DNA from: Rhodoferax sp.
Lineage (GTDB): Bacteria > Pseudomonadota > Gammaproteobacteria > Burkholderiales > Burkholderiaceae_C
Direction of reading: 5' to 3'
Assembly: GCA_003133245.1 (NCBI GenBank)
Contig: PKWM01000029.1
Location: 1 to 64,000 of the forward strand
DNA: 64,000 nucleotides
Under the pieces are notes generated by a model, which did not search any database, was not told the origin of the DNA, and saw only the letters and a program-made list of their open reading frames with translations. Below, in pieces: positions 43,607 to 53,961 of the stretch; positions within the stretch are counted from its first letter, which is position 1; the number at the start of each line of letters is the position of its first letter. Made by a program: the position numbers and the translations under genes.

Positions 43607-44961
43607 CCCTTGTCGCCTTTGTGCTCGCCCTGGGCGTCCTGATTTCCGTTCATGAATATGGGCACTACCGAGTGGCCGTGGCCTGCGGTGTCAAGGTGTT
43701 GCGGTTTTCGATCGGCTTTGGAAAAATTCTTTATCGTTGGCACTTCAAGAACTCGTCAACCGAGTTTGCAATCTGTGTTTTTCCGGTCGGTGGTTACGTC
43801 AAAATGCTCGATGAGCGAGAGGCAACCGTGCCGGACGGTGAACGTCATTTGGCATTCAATACCCAGAGCCTGCGCTCGCGCGTGGCGATTGTGGCGGCCG
43901 GGCCGCTGGCCAACCTGGTACTGGCAGCTTTGCTGTATGCCGCAGTGAACTGGATCGGTGTGGAGTCGGCGGCACCCATTCTGGCGCGACCTGAAGTGGG
44001 CTCGGTGGCGGCGCAAGCCGGGTTGCTTGGCGGTGAGCGGGTACAGTGGGCGGCGCTGGCTGACGCCGAGCCACAAGCAGTCGAGTCGTTTGATGATTTG
44101 CGATGGTTCTTGACCCGGGCCACGCTCGATGGCCAGGATCTGCGTTTGATCTTGAGATATCCATCGGGCCTGAACCGGGGCGAGGTTTTGCTCAAGCTCA
44201 GCGCCGTCAATGCCAGTGAGGTCAACGCTGAGTTATTTCAGAAAATCGGGCTGGCTGGCCCATTTACCCGTCCAGTGATTGGTGAGGTCATGTCCGGCGG
44301 TTCCGCCGAAAAAGCTGGCTTGCGCAACGGAGATCTGGTGCAGCAGGTGGGCTCTGTGCCGGTGGTCGATGGCCAGCAACTGCGTGGGCTTATCCGGGCT
44401 TCGGTGGCGAATGGTCAAGCGCAGTCAGCCCTCTGGAAAGTAAGTCGCGCCGGTAGTGCGATGGAAATCAATGTAAAGCCGGAACTTAAACCAGAGGGCG
44501 CTTTGCTGGTTGGGAAAATTGGTGCTTATGTAGGTGCCAGACCGGAACTGGTGCTGCTCCGCTACGGTGCTATTGATGGCCTGTGGCGCGGTTTCACCCG
44601 TACCTGGGAGGTGTCGGCTTTGACGCTCAGGATGATGGGGAAAATGCTGATCGGCGAGGTTTCCATCAAAAATTTAAGCGGTCCGTTGACGATTGCCGAC
44701 TATGCTGGCAAGTCCGCTGGCATGGGGCTCACAGCTTATCTTGCGTTCCTGGCGTTGATCAGTGTGAGTCTGGGCGTTTTGAATTTACTGCCGCTGCCGG
44801 TTCTGGATGGCGGCCACCTGATGTATTATCTTTGGGAAGGTGTGACGGGCAAGCCCGTCTCAGAGGTCTGGATGGAGAACTTGCAACGCGGTGGCGTTGC
44901 GCTTCTGTTTCTCATGATGGCGATCGCCATTTTTAATGATGTGGCCCGCTTATTTGGCTAA
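43600..44961 (+). CDS. rseP: Site-2 protease RseP
   Basis: Intramembrane zinc metalloprotease that releases sigma-E by cutting anti-sigma RseA and clears signal-peptide remnants. The 453-residue protein has the HEYGH zinc motif at residues 18-22 in the first helix, two PDZ-like domains in the periplasmic loop (about 120-330, GSVAAQAGLLGGERV and GSAEKAGLRNGDLVQQVGSV) and the NLLPLPVLDGGHLMYY motif in the last helices. The start at ATG 43600 overlaps dxr. bamA, a gene of the sigma-E envelope stress response, follows at 45008. Confidence 0.94.
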   Translation: MLTLVAFVLALGVLISVHEYGHYRVAVACGVKVLRFSIGFGKILYRWHFKNSSTEFAICVFPVGGYVKMLDEREATVPDGERHLAFNTQSLRSRVAIVAAGPLANLVLAALLYAAVNWIGVESAAPILARPEVGSVAAQAGLLGGERVQWAALADAEPQAVESFDDLRWFLTRATLDGQDLRLILRYPSGLNRGEVLLKLSAVNASEVNAELFQKIGLAGPFTRPVIGEVMSGGSAEKAGLRNGDLVQQVGSVPVVDGQQLRGLIRASVANGQAQSALWKVSRAGSAMEINVKPELKPEGALLVGKIGAYVGARPELVLLRYGAIDGLWRGFTRTWEVSALTLRMMGKMLIGEVSIKNLSGPLTIADYAGKSAGMGLTAYLAFLALISVSLGVLNLLPLPVLDGGHLMYYLWEGVTGKPVSEVWMENLQRGGVALLFLMMAIAIFNDVARLFG

Positions 44962-45007
44962 TGGTCCGGTGTTACTGATAACGCTGGTTTGACTTCTCAA
45001 TATTAAA

Positions 45008-47308
45008 ATGCAATTTAATCGTTCTTATTTTTGCCGCGCATTGGCCACGATGGGTCTTGTTTTTGTGGCCAATACGGCATCGGCGGTCAGTCCGTTCACG
45101 GTCCGTGATATTCGTATCGAAGGCTTGCAGCGGGTCGAGCCGGGGACCATTTTCGTGTCATTGCCGGTGCACGTCGGTGACATCTACAACGACGAAAAAG
45201 GCTCGGCCGCGATTCGGACTCTTTTTGGTCTGGGCTTGTTCAAGGACGTGCGAATTGACGTCAATGGCGATGTGCTGGTGATCGTGGTGGAGGAACGTCC
45301 GACCATTGCCGATGTTGAATTCGTTGGCACCAAAGAGTTTGACAAAGAGGTTCTCAAAAAAGCGTTGCGTGATGTGGGCCTGTCCGACGGACAGTCATTC
45401 GATAAAGCGCAATTGGACCGGGCCGAACAGGAACTTAAACGCCAGTACATCAATCGTAGCCTGTACGCCGCACAGGTTGTGACCACGGTGACGCCGGTTG
45501 AGCGCAACCGGGTCAATCTGACATTTACCGTAGTCGAGGGCGAACCGGCAAAAATCAGTGAAATCAGGATTGTTGGTAACAAGGTATTTGGCGAATCGAC
45601 GCTGCGCGGCCTGTTTGACCTTGATACCGGGAACTGGTTGAGCTGGTACACCAAGTCCGATCACTATTCACGTACCAAGCTCAACGCCGATATTGAAACT
45701 TTGCGTTCGTATTACCTGACGCGCGGCTATCTGGAATTCAAGGTGGACTCAACGCAGGTGTCGATTTTGCCCAATAAAACCGATATTGGAATCACCATCA
45801 ACGTCACTGAAGGCGAGCGTTTTGTGGTCAGCGGCGTCAAGCTCGAAGGCAATTTTCTGGGCAAAGAAGACGAGTTCAAGACGCTCGTGACGATTCGACC
45901 GGGTCAGGCCTATAACGCCGATGAAGTGGCTAAAACGACCAAGGCCTTTGTCGATTATTTTGGAAATTTCGGCTTCGCTTTTGCCCACGTGCAAGCGCGT
46001 CCCGACATTGATCGTGTCAATAACCGGGTTACCCTGGTGCTCCAGGCAGATCCATCGCGGCGCGCTTATGTGCGCAAAATCAACGTGGTGGGCAACTCTC
46101 ACACGCGTGATGTGGTGGTGCGTCGTGAGTTTCGCCAACTTGAGGCGTCCTGGTATGACGGTGAGAAGATCAAGCTCTCGCGTGACCGCGTTGATCGGTT
46201 GGGCTACTTCAAGGAAGTGGCGGTTGAGACCCTGGAAGTGCCTGGCTCACCTGACCAGGTTGATCTGACGCTTAATGTCACGGAAAAACCGACCGGAAGT
46301 TTGAGTTTGGGTGCAGGCTTTTCAAGTGCTGACGGACTCGGGCTCTCGTTTGGTTTTAGTGAGGACAATGCCTTTGGTTCAGGCAACTCGCTCGGTGTGC
46401 AGGTCAACACCAGCAAGATCAACCGGGTCATCGTTTTCAACACCACCGATCCCTACTTTACAGCTGACGGCGTGTCTCGAACCATTGACCTGTATCACCG
46501 AATCAGCAGTCCGTACCAGGATACAAGCTATTACCAACTGGTGACCACGGGTGGCGGTTTGCGCTTCGGCGTGCCTTTCACCGAGACGGATACCGTTTAT
46601 TTCGGTGCTGGTGTCGAGAACACCAAAATCGTTCCGGGCACTTTGCTGCCGATCTCCTTCCTTGATTACGCCAATCAGTACGGATATGACAGTACCAGTG
46701 TGCCTTTGACGGTGGGTTGGGGGCGTGATCGACGTGACAGCGCATTGGCACCTAACTCTGGCCGCTATCAGCGAGCGAACGTCGAGTGGTCGGTCGCTGG
46801 CGATGCCCGTTACTTGCGCTCGACTTACCAATATCAGGAATTCATTCCGCTTAATAAACAATTCACGGTCGCGTTCAACGGTGAAGTTGGCTGGGGAGTG
46901 GCTGTCGGTGGACGTTCTTACCCAGCTTTCAAGAATTTTTATGGCGGTGGTTTGGGCTCGGTGCGTGGTTTTGAGCAGGGTAGCTTGGGGCCGCAAGATG
47001 CGAGCGGCACCTCATTGGGCGGTAACCGGAAGTTGAATTTGAACGCTGAGATACTGTCTCCGTTTCCAGGTGCCGGTAATGACCGAACCCTGCGGATGTA
47101 TGCGTTTACTGATGTGGGGGCAGTGGCCGGACCGGATAATGCCATAGCCGCCTACCCAAACGCCAACAGTCTGCGCGCATCTGTCGGCGTTGGCATCAGT
47201 TGGATTTCTCCGGTGGGGCCTTTGCGGCTGGCAATTGCCAAACCGATCAAGAAGTTTGAAGGCGATAAAATACAGGCATTGCAATTTCAAATCGGAACCA
47301 ATTTCTAA
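45008..47308 (+). CDS. bamA: Outer-membrane protein assembly factor BamA
   Basis: Central beta-barrel of the machine that inserts outer-membrane proteins. From residue 27, after a signal peptide ending TASA, five POTRA domains run to about 420 (FTVRDIRIEGLQRVEPGTIF opens POTRA1), then the C-terminal 16-strand barrel. The lid-loop arginine lies in the GGLGSVRGFEQGSLG motif (the VRGF sequence of Omp85 proteins), and the last residues, QFQIGTNF, end in the aromatic barrel signal. The 766-residue length fits. The stop overlaps the skp start (TAATG). Confidence 0.96.
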   Translation: MQFNRSYFCRALATMGLVFVANTASAVSPFTVRDIRIEGLQRVEPGTIFVSLPVHVGDIYNDEKGSAAIRTLFGLGLFKDVRIDVNGDVLVIVVEERPTIADVEFVGTKEFDKEVLKKALRDVGLSDGQSFDKAQLDRAEQELKRQYINRSLYAAQVVTTVTPVERNRVNLTFTVVEGEPAKISEIRIVGNKVFGESTLRGLFDLDTGNWLSWYTKSDHYSRTKLNADIETLRSYYLTRGYLEFKVDSTQVSILPNKTDIGITINVTEGERFVVSGVKLEGNFLGKEDEFKTLVTIRPGQAYNADEVAKTTKAFVDYFGNFGFAFAHVQARPDIDRVNNRVTLVLQADPSRRAYVRKINVVGNSHTRDVVVRREFRQLEASWYDGEKIKLSRDRVDRLGYFKEVAVETLEVPGSPDQVDLTLNVTEKPTGSLSLGAGFSSADGLGLSFGFSEDNAFGSGNSLGVQVNTSKINRVIVFNTTDPYFTADGVSRTIDLYHRISSPYQDTSYYQLVTTGGGLRFGVPFTETDTVYFGAGVENTKIVPGTLLPISFLDYANQYGYDSTSVPLTVGWGRDRRDSALAPNSGRYQRANVEWSVAGDARYLRSTYQYQEFIPLNKQFTVAFNGEVGWGVAVGGRSYPAFKNFYGGGLGSVRGFEQGSLGPQDASGTSLGGNRKLNLNAEILSPFPGAGNDRTLRMYAFTDVGAVAGPDNAIAAYPNANSLRASVGVGISWISPVGPLRLAIAKPIKKFEGDKIQALQFQIGTNF

Positions 47309-47832
47309 TGAACTATTTTTTACGTCGCTGCGCTGCCAGCGTTTTGCTCGGTGTCCTGCTGGTCTGTGCGCAGGCGCAAGCACAGGCGCAAGAGTTTCGT
47401 ATCGGGTTTATCAGCACTGACCGGATTTTCAAGGAAGCAAGCACGGCCAAGGCGGCACAGGTCAAGTTGGAGCAGGAATTTTCCAAGCGCGAAAAAAGCC
47501 TGGTTGAACAGGGCGCAAAACTAAAAACCATGGCTGACAAGCTGGATCGGGAAGCGCCGACGCTCTCCGATGCGCAGCGCGCTCAGCAGCAGAAACAATT
47601 GGTGGATCAAGACCGCGAATTTCAACGCCAACGGCGTGAATTTCAGGAGGATCTCAATGCGCGCAAAAATGAAGAATTGCAACAGGTTCTTGAGCGTGCC
47701 AACAAGGTGGTCAAGCAAGTGGCCGAGTCTGAAAAATACGACCTTATTTTGCAAGACGCGGTGTATGTCAATCCCAAGCATGACATCACCGACAAAGTGC
47801 TCAAGGTTCTGAATTCGGCGGCGGCCAAATAG
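47308..47832 (+). CDS. skp: Periplasmic chaperone Skp/OmpH
   Basis: Trimeric chaperone that holds unfolded outer-membrane proteins before delivery to BamA. A signal peptide of about 28 residues ends AQAQAQ before EFRIGFISTDRIF. The mature domain is a long charged coiled coil (KREKSLVEQGAKLKTM, FQRQRREFQEDLNARKNEELQQVLERANKVVKQV), ending YDLILQDAVYVNPKHDITDKVLKVL. It is made right after bamA by overlap of stop and start. Confidence 0.92.
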   Translation: MNYFLRRCAASVLLGVLLVCAQAQAQAQEFRIGFISTDRIFKEASTAKAAQVKLEQEFSKREKSLVEQGAKLKTMADKLDREAPTLSDAQRAQQQKQLVDQDREFQRQRREFQEDLNARKNEELQQVLERANKVVKQVAESEKYDLILQDAVYVNPKHDITDKVLKVLNSAAAK

Positions 47833-47850
47833 TAGCGCCTGTTCGAGCGA

Positions 47851-48840
47851 ATGGCACTAAAGCTGGGTTCCATCGTAGCGGTTCTCGGCGGCGAGTTGCA
47901 GGGCGATGCCGATCTTTTGATCGAGGGCTTGGCACCACTGGAAACGGCTTCAGCGCGCCAGTTAAGTTTTCTTAGTCATCCCAAGTACCAAAGTCAACTG
48001 TTGCACTCCAAGGCGGGCTGTGTGATTGTCAGTCCGCAGATGCGCGCGCTGGCACTGGCGCGTGGGGCCTGCATCATGAGCGAGCAACCTTATCTTTACT
48101 TTGCACGCGTCACCCAACTCTGGAAAAAAAGTCTACCCCAGACCGTACCACCATCCATACACCCGAGTGCCGTCATCGATCCGCAAGCTTTGGTCCATCC
48201 AAGCGCGCGGATTGGCGCGTTGTGTGTGATAGAACGCGGTGCCCGCATCGGTGCCGACAGCGTGCTCAAATCCCGCGTTACGGTGGCAGAAAACTGCGTC
48301 ATCGGTGAGCGTTGCATCGTGCATTCGGGGGTGGTTATTGGTGCGGATGGTTTTGGCTTCGCGCCGAATGAAGGCCGTTGGGAAAAAATTGAACAGCTTG
48401 GTGCTGTAAGCATCGGTAACGATGTCGAGATTGGCGCCAACACCTGCATTGACCGGGGTGCCTTGCAAGACACTGTCATTGAGGACGGCGTCAAGCTCGA
48501 CAACCTGATCCAGATCGGCCATAACGTCCATGTGGGTCGGCACACCGCCATGGCGGGCTGTGTCGGCGTCGCGGGCAGCGCCACTATCGGGGCGCACTGC
48601 ACACTGGGTGGCGGTGCGATTGTGCTGGGGCACCTGACACTGGCTGATGAGGTTAATATTTCAGCAGCGACGGTGGTGACGCGCTCGATTCACCGACCTG
48701 GGCATTACAGCGGCGTGTTTCCGATTGACGACAATGCAGCCTGGGAAAAGAATGCGGCGACGCTTAAACAGTTGCACCGTTTGCGCGAGCGCATTCGAGA
48801 ACTTGAAGGCAAATTTGCCGCGCAGGAAAAATCACCATGA
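47851..48840 (+). CDS. lpxD: UDP-3-O-(3-hydroxyacyl)glucosamine N-acyltransferase
   Basis: Adds the second acyl chain to the lipid A precursor. The 329-residue protein has the N-terminal uridine-binding domain (about 1-100) and a left-handed beta-helix of hexapeptide repeats ([37 protein letters not shown]), with the catalytic histidine region in [23 protein letters not shown]-terminal helix ([16 protein letters not shown]) closes the trimer. fabZ overlaps its stop by 4 bases. Confidence 0.95.
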   Translation: MALKLGSIVAVLGGELQGDADLLIEGLAPLETASARQLSFLSHPKYQSQLLHSKAGCVIVSPQMRALALARGACIMSEQPYLYFARVTQLWKKSLPQTVPPSIHPSAVIDPQALVHPSARIGALCVIERGARIGADSVLKSRVTVAENCVIGERCIVHSGVVIGADGFGFAPNEGRWEKIEQLGAVSIGNDVEIGANTCIDRGALQDTVIEDGVKLDNLIQIGHNVHVGRHTAMAGCVGVAGSATIGAHCTLGGGAIVLGHLTLADEVNISAATVVTRSIHRPGHYSGVFPIDDNAAWEKNAATLKQLHRLRERIRELEGKFAAQEKSP

Positions 48841-49277
48841 TGGACATCTACAAAATTCTCAAACAACTGCCGCACCGATACCCGTTTCTGCTGGTCGATC
48901 GGGTGCTCTCCATCGACAAGGGCAAAAGCATCCGCGCCTTGAAGAATGTGACCATTAATGAACCATTTTTTGAAGGTCATTTCCCGCATCGACCTGTGAT
49001 GCCGGGAGTGCTGATGCTGGAGGCGCTGGCGCAGACGGCGGCGTTGTTGGCGTTTGATGCGATGGATGCGATACCTGACGAAGACTCGATCTATTATTTC
49101 GCCGGTATGGATGGCGTGCGCTTCAAACGTCCGGTGGAGCCGGGTGATCAACTGATTCTCGAAGCTGAACTGATGCGCATGAAGGCCGGTATTTTCAAAT
49201 TCAAAACGCGCGCGCTCGTGGGTGACGAATTGGCAGTGGAAGCCGAGATCACCTGCGCTGTGCGTGCTGTCGCCTGA
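48837..49277 (+). CDS. fabZ: (3R)-hydroxyacyl-ACP dehydratase
   Basis: Dehydrates beta-hydroxyacyl-ACP in fatty acid elongation and competes with LpxA for hydroxymyristoyl-ACP. The 146-residue hot-dog protein has [19 protein letters not shown], the catalytic [20 protein letters not shown] with His and, farther in the second part, a conserved acidic residue in the same motif family. Two adjacent ATG codons (48837 and 48840) could start it; both overlap the lpxD stop. The lpxD-fabZ-lpxA order is diagnostic of this cluster. Confidence 0.94.
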   Translation: MMDIYKILKQLPHRYPFLLVDRVLSIDKGKSIRALKNVTINEPFFEGHFPHRPVMPGVLMLEALAQTAALLAFDAMDAIPDEDSIYYFAGMDGVRFKRPVEPGDQLILEAELMRMKAGIFKFKTRALVGDELAVEAEITCAVRAVA

Positions 49278-49287
49278 GGTTTTCAAC

Positions 49288-50082
49288 GTGACTGCGATTC
49301 ATGCCACGGCGATTATTGATCCGGCAGCCGAAATTGATGGTTCGGTGAAGGTGGGGCCGTACACCGTCATAGGTCCGCACGTCAAGGTCGCTGCAGGCAG
49401 CACCATTGGCCCTCATTGTGTGATTGAGGGGCATACGACGATCGGGCGCGATAACCGTATTTTTCAGTTCAATTCTTTGGGTGCCATTCCGCAAGATAAA
49501 AAGTATGCTGGCGAGCCCTGCGAGCTGGTGATTGGCAATCGCAACACGATTCGCGAGTTTTGTACTTTCAATATTGGCTCGCCCGGCGGCGGCGGCGTCA
49601 CGCGTCTGGGTGACGACAACTGGTTGATGGCATATGTGCATTTGGCGCACGATTGCAGCGTGGGCAACAACACGATTTTTGCCAACAACTCCACCTTGGC
49701 CGGTCATGTTGCTGTGGGCGACTGGGCGATTCTGGGCGGCTTCACCGCGGTGCACCAGTTTGTAAAAATCGGCAGTCACAGCATGACCGCCATATGTAGT
49801 GTGTTGTTGGCCGACTTGCCACCCTTTGTCATGTGTCAGGGCCAGCCAGCCGAGGCTCGTTCGATGAATTATGAAGGTTTGCGCCGTCGTGGTTTTTCAG
49901 CCGAACGGATGGCAGCCGTCAAAGCCATGCATAAAGCCTTGTACCGTGAGGAGTTGACCTTGGCGGCAGCACGTGAGCGCATTGCAGCCTTGACTGAAAT
50001 AATTCCTGAATCCAAGCCCGATGTGGAACTGATGCTTTCGTTTTTGGAGCAAACGTCGCCTCAGCGCGGCATTGTTCGTTGA
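49288..50082 (+). CDS. lpxA: UDP-N-acetylglucosamine acyltransferase
   Basis: First committed step of lipid A synthesis, 3-O-acylation of UDP-GlcNAc. The GTG at 49288 has GAGG about 8 bases upstream; it gives 264 residues. A hexapeptide beta-helix runs through [38 protein letters not shown], with the catalytic histidine region [21 protein letters not shown]. The C-terminal helical part ends with the expected pattern. lpxB begins 1 base after its stop. Confidence 0.95.
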   Translation: MTAIHATAIIDPAAEIDGSVKVGPYTVIGPHVKVAAGSTIGPHCVIEGHTTIGRDNRIFQFNSLGAIPQDKKYAGEPCELVIGNRNTIREFCTFNIGSPGGGGVTRLGDDNWLMAYVHLAHDCSVGNNTIFANNSTLAGHVAVGDWAILGGFTAVHQFVKIGSHSMTAICSVLLADLPPFVMCQGQPAEARSMNYEGLRRRGFSAERMAAVKAMHKALYREELTLAAARERIAALTEIIPESKPDVELMLSFLEQTSPQRGIVR

Positions 50083-50083
50083 G

Positions 50084-51229
50084 ATGAATGTCGGCATGGT
50101 GGCGGGTGAAGCCTCGGGCGATTTGCTGGCGGGTTTGCTGCTCGATGGTATGCAGCAGCGCTGGCCTGGCCTGACCGCGTTTGGCATTGGCGGGCCGCAA
50201 ATGGCGCGCCGTGGTTTTGACGCCTGGTGGGGGCACGACAGGCTCTCAGTGCATGGGTTTGGTTGGGACGTGTTGCGCCGTTACCGCGAGATTGTGGGCA
50301 TTCGCAGTCAACTCAAAACGCGACTGTTGCGGCAACGCCCGGATGTTTTCATTGGTGTCGATGCGCCTGATTTCAATCTTGATCTGGAAGCCGCGCTTAA
50401 ATCCCGGGGTGTCAAGACGGTGCATTTTGTCTCGCCCTCGGTTTGGGCCTGGCGCGCCGAGCGGATTGAGAAAATTCGCCGTAGTGCTGATCACGTTTTG
50501 TGCATCTTCCCGTTTGAGCCTGCATTGCTGGCGCGCCACGGCATTGCCGCCACATATGTGGGCCACCCGCTGGCCAACGTGATTGCACTACAACCGGACA
50601 GATCAGCGGCGCGCGCCCAGTTGGGCCTGACCGATGCGGACTTGGTGTTGGCCATTCTGCCAGGCAGCCGTAAGTCCGAGATTGAACATTTGGCAGCACG
50701 GTTTTTTCAAGCGGCAGTTCTGGTGCGACGCACTCGCCCCGGGATTAAATTGATTATTCCAGCATTGCCAACTCTAAAACCCATGCTCGAACAGATCGCT
50801 GCTGCCAGCGGCCTGGCCGACAATTTGCAGATTTTTGCAGGGCAATCGCACACCGCACTGGCCGCTTGCGACCTGACGCTCATCGCCAGCGGTACGGCCA
50901 CGCTCGAAGCCGCTTTGTTCAAGCGCCCGATGGTGATTGCCTATCGCATGGGTGCGCTGTCGTGGCAGCTCATGCGGCGCAAACAGTTGCAGCCCTGGGT
51001 GGGTTTGCCCAATATTTTGTGCCAGGAGTTTGTCGTGCCAGAGCTGCTGCAAGACGCGGCCACACCGCAGGCCTTGGCGGCCGCGCTGCTGGTTTGGTTG
51101 GATGCGATGGCGTGCAACCCTGACAAAATAGCGACTCTGCAACAAAAGTTTACTGCGCTGCATATTGAGTTGCAGCGCGACACTGCGCGATTGGCTACCG
51201 ATGCGATCCAGCAAGTTCTCCAGGGCTGA
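50084..51229 (+). CDS. lpxB: Lipid A disaccharide synthase
   Basis: Joins UDP-2,3-diacylglucosamine and lipid X to the disaccharide of lipid A. The ATG at 50084 gives 381 residues and starts [17 protein letters not shown], a GT19-type signature. [36 protein letters not shown] and [10 protein letters not shown] follow, then the [13 protein letters not shown] nucleotide-binding stretch. An upstream TTG at 50072 in the same frame is less likely. The end overlaps the rnhB start by 29 bases. Confidence 0.94.
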   Translation: MNVGMVAGEASGDLLAGLLLDGMQQRWPGLTAFGIGGPQMARRGFDAWWGHDRLSVHGFGWDVLRRYREIVGIRSQLKTRLLRQRPDVFIGVDAPDFNLDLEAALKSRGVKTVHFVSPSVWAWRAERIEKIRRSADHVLCIFPFEPALLARHGIAATYVGHPLANVIALQPDRSAARAQLGLTDADLVLAILPGSRKSEIEHLAARFFQAAVLVRRTRPGIKLIIPALPTLKPMLEQIAAASGLADNLQIFAGQSHTALAACDLTLIASGTATLEAALFKRPMVIAYRMGALSWQLMRRKQLQPWVGLPNILCQEFVVPELLQDAATPQALAAALLVWLDAMACNPDKIATLQQKFTALHIELQRDTARLATDAIQQVLQG

Positions 51230-51830
51230 GTTAGCCGTCGTTAAGCAAGCTGCGCTGGTTTGGGGCGATGCTGGCCTGGTCGCCGGTGTCGATGAGGCTG
51301 GTCGTGGCCCGCTGGCTGGGCCGGTGGTGGCAGCAGCGGTGATTCTTGATGATTTGCAGCCGATCAGAGGCTTGGCCGACTCAAAAGTACTGACGGCGCG
51401 GCGGCGCGAAAAGCTGTTTGATGAAATCCGCGCCAAAGCGCTGTGTTGCTCGATCGCCCAGGCCAGTGTTGAGGAAATTGAGCAGATCAACATTTTGCAG
51501 GCGACGCTGCTGGCGATGCGCCGTGCGGTCGAGGGCTTGCGGCTCAAGCCCAACCTGGTGCTGGTCGATGGCAACCGCCTGCCGCTGCTGCCGATGCGCG
51601 CTCAAGCCATTGTCAAGGGTGATGCGCTGGTGGCGGCGATTTCAGCAGCCAGCATTCTGGCCAAAGTGCAGCGCGACCGCTGGTGTGTTGAGCTTGACCA
51701 GCAATACCCACAATACGGTTTTGCCAGGCACAAGGGCTACGGCACGGTCGAGCATTTGGCGGCCTTGCGTTTGCACGGCGCCTGCCCGCAGCATCGCAAA
51801 ACATTTCGCCCGGTGGCCGAGGTCTTGTGA
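51201..51830 (+). CDS. rnhB: Ribonuclease HII
   Basis: Cuts RNA in RNA-DNA hybrids and removes single ribonucleotides from DNA. The 209-residue protein shows the family opening [24 protein letters not shown] with the first acidic pair, then [26 protein letters not shown] with the second aspartate, and [31 protein letters not shown] 51201 is inside the lpxB end; no better start exists before the first motif. The stop overlaps the next ATG (TGATG). Confidence 0.93.
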   Translation: MRSSKFSRAELAVVKQAALVWGDAGLVAGVDEAGRGPLAGPVVAAAVILDDLQPIRGLADSKVLTARRREKLFDEIRAKALCCSIAQASVEEIEQINILQATLLAMRRAVEGLRLKPNLVLVDGNRLPLLPMRAQAIVKGDALVAAISAASILAKVQRDRWCVELDQQYPQYGFARHKGYGTVEHLAALRLHGACPQHRKTFRPVAEVL

Positions 51831-52621
51831 TGAGCACACCTCAAGTTGAACACATCACGTCACGCGACAACGCTTTTCTCAAGGACTTGCGTCGTTTGGC
51901 GCAGGACAACACCGGCTACCGCAAGCAGGGGCGCTTTTGGGTGGAGGGCGAACACTTGGGGCAGGCAGCGCTGGCGCGCGGCGCGAGGCCTGTGCTGGGC
52001 GTGTTTGCCCAGTCCTATTGGCCCTTGGCCCCCGCCCAATATGCGCAAGCCGCTGTCAAAAACGTCGTCATTGCGGACCGGATGTTCGCCGACCTGAGTG
52101 GCTTGGAGTCGCCCGCACGCCTGGGTTTTGTGTTTGACCTGCCGCTGCTACAGACCCTGCAGCCGGGTGTGGCCACGGTCATTCTGGATCGGGTGCAGGA
52201 CGCTGGCAATGTCGGCTCGATATTGCGCAGTGCCTCGGCCTTTGGTTTCAAGCAGATCATCGCGCTCAAAGGCACGGCCGCGCTGTGGAGTCCCAAGGTG
52301 CTGCGTGCCGGCATGGGCGCGCACTGGGGCCTGCAACTGATTGAGGTGGCGCCATTGAGCGATCTGGCGCTGCTGGGGGTGCCAATTATCGTCACCAGTT
52401 CGCACCGCGGTTCTTTTTTGCAGCAGGCGTTCATCAATAATGAACTGCCCATGCCTTGTGCCTGGGCACTGGGGCATGAAGGGCAGGGTGTCAGTTTGGA
52501 GTTGGAAGCGATGGCCCGCTTGCATATTCGCATTGCCCAGCCCGGCGGCGAGGAGTCGCTCAACGTGGCCGCTGCGGCTGCCATTTGTCTGCACGCCAGT
52601 GCATCCTGGTCGTTGCCCTGA
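51830..52621 (+). CDS. SpoU/TrmH-family RNA 2'-O-methyltransferase
   Basis: SAM-dependent 2'-O-ribose methyltransferase acting on rRNA or tRNA, target unknown. The 263-residue protein has an N-terminal substrate-binding domain (NAFLKDLRRLAQDNTGYRKQGRFWVEGEH) and the knotted SPOUT fold with motif 1 VILDRVQDAGNVGSILRSA, motif 2 CAWALGHEGQGVS and motif 3 RIAQPGGEESLNVAAAAAI. The ATG at 51830 overlaps the rnhB stop. It is the last gene of the large envelope cluster before carA. Confidence 0.88.
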   Translation: MSTPQVEHITSRDNAFLKDLRRLAQDNTGYRKQGRFWVEGEHLGQAALARGARPVLGVFAQSYWPLAPAQYAQAAVKNVVIADRMFADLSGLESPARLGFVFDLPLLQTLQPGVATVILDRVQDAGNVGSILRSASAFGFKQIIALKGTAALWSPKVLRAGMGAHWGLQLIEVAPLSDLALLGVPIIVTSSHRGSFLQQAFINNELPMPCAWALGHEGQGVSLELEAMARLHIRIAQPGGEESLNVAAAAAICLHASASWSLP

Positions 52622-52645
52622 CCGATTACGAGCGGCACCCTTGGC

Positions 52646-52651
52646 TATAAT
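52646..52651 (+). promoter_or_regulatory. -10 element of the carA operon promoter
   Basis: A perfect TATAAT (ttggcTATAATgagcc) lies 122 bases before the carA start. The -35 is weak (TTACGA at 15-bp spacing). The leader of about 115 bases before the GTG shows no certain attenuator. Confidence 0.5.
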
Positions 52652-52773
52652 GAGCCGCTACCTCACATTCACGTACGCCTAGCGCAATTCAAGCTGAATC
52701 CCGTAAATAAGCCGTTCCAGGAGTTGCCTCTGGAGAGCGTTTGGGCGTACCCGTAACCGATTCGGAGAACCCC

Positions 52774-53961
52774 GTGCTTTTGTCTCTCAAGGGAAACTTC
52801 CCATCCGCCATTTTGGCGCTCGCAGACGGCACAGTCTATGTAGGCGACTCGATCGGCGCTGTGGGCGCTACAGTGGGCGAAGTCGTCTTCAACACGGCCA
52901 TGACCGGCTACCAGGAAATCCTGACAGACCCGAGCTATTGCCAGCAAATTGTCACACTCACCTACCCGCACATTGGCAACTATGGCGTCAATGAGCAGGA
53001 CATCGAGTCCGATCAGGTTCAGGTGGCGGGCCTGGTCATCAAGGACTTGCCGTTGTTAGCCTCCAATTTTCGCCAGTCTGAGTCTCTCGGCGATTATTTA
53101 CTGCGTCAAGGTACGGTGGCAATTGCCAACATTGACACGCGCCAATTGACGCGCCAGTTGCGCAGTCAGGGTGCCCAAAATGGCTGCATCGTTGGTTTGG
53201 CACCCGGTGAGGCGGTGACGCCAACGGCGGTTGAGAAGGCTGTTGCGCTGGCCCAGGCCGCTCCGACGATGGTTGGGTGTGATCTGGCGCAAGTGGTCAG
53301 CACCAAGGCGGCCTATGAATGGACGCAGACCGAGTGGCAACTCTTCTATCCGGCATTCGGCGGCAAGCCCGGTTATGGGGAACTGATCGAACCTGAATTT
53401 CACGTAGTCGCTTATGACTTCGGCATCAAGAAAAACATTCTTCGCATGCTTAGCGCACGCGGCTGCCGGGTCACGGTGGTGCCAGCGCAAACCAGCGCGG
53501 CTGACGTGCTCAAGGTTCAGCCCGATGGCATTTTTTTAAGCAACGGTCCGGGCGACCCGCAGCCATGCGACTATGCCATTGCGGCGGTGGCAACATTGAT
53601 CGAATCTGGCATTCCGATTTTCGGTATATGTCTGGGACATCAGATCATGGCGTTGGCCAGCGGTGCCAAGACCTTCAAGATGAAGTTTGGTCACCACGGT
53701 GCCAATCATCCAGTCAAGGATTTAGACAGCGGCCGGGTCAGTATCACCAGCCAGAACCACGGGTTTGCAGTCGATGAAAAGTCATTGCCGGCTAACTTGC
53801 GTGCCACCCACATCAGTCTGTTTGATGGCACGCTGCAAGGGTTGGAGCGTATCGACCGACCTGCGTTCAGCTTTCAGGGTCACCCGGAAGCTTCACCCGG
53901 GCCGCATGATATTGCGTATCTGTTTGACCGGTTTATTCAATCGATGGAGTCGCAGCGATGA
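52774..53961 (+). CDS. carA: Carbamoyl phosphate synthetase small subunit
   Basis: Glutaminase subunit that supplies ammonia to CarB for arginine and pyrimidine synthesis. GTG 52774 is chosen because GGAG lies 7 bases upstream and the product then opens [22 protein letters not shown], as in relatives; a TTG at 52741 would add 11 residues. The 395-residue protein has the N-terminal CarA domain and a class I glutaminase domain with [10 protein letters not shown], the nucleophile cysteine in FGICLGHQ, and [11 protein letters not shown] carrying the catalytic His-Glu. leuE overlaps the stop by 4 bases (ATGA). Confidence 0.95.
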   Translation: MLLSLKGNFPSAILALADGTVYVGDSIGAVGATVGEVVFNTAMTGYQEILTDPSYCQQIVTLTYPHIGNYGVNEQDIESDQVQVAGLVIKDLPLLASNFRQSESLGDYLLRQGTVAIANIDTRQLTRQLRSQGAQNGCIVGLAPGEAVTPTAVEKAVALAQAAPTMVGCDLAQVVSTKAAYEWTQTEWQLFYPAFGGKPGYGELIEPEFHVVAYDFGIKKNILRMLSARGCRVTVVPAQTSAADVLKVQPDGIFLSNGPGDPQPCDYAIAAVATLIESGIPIFGICLGHQIMALASGAKTFKMKFGHHGANHPVKDLDSGRVSITSQNHGFAVDEKSLPANLRATHISLFDGTLQGLERIDRPAFSFQGHPEASPGPHDIAYLFDRFIQSMESQR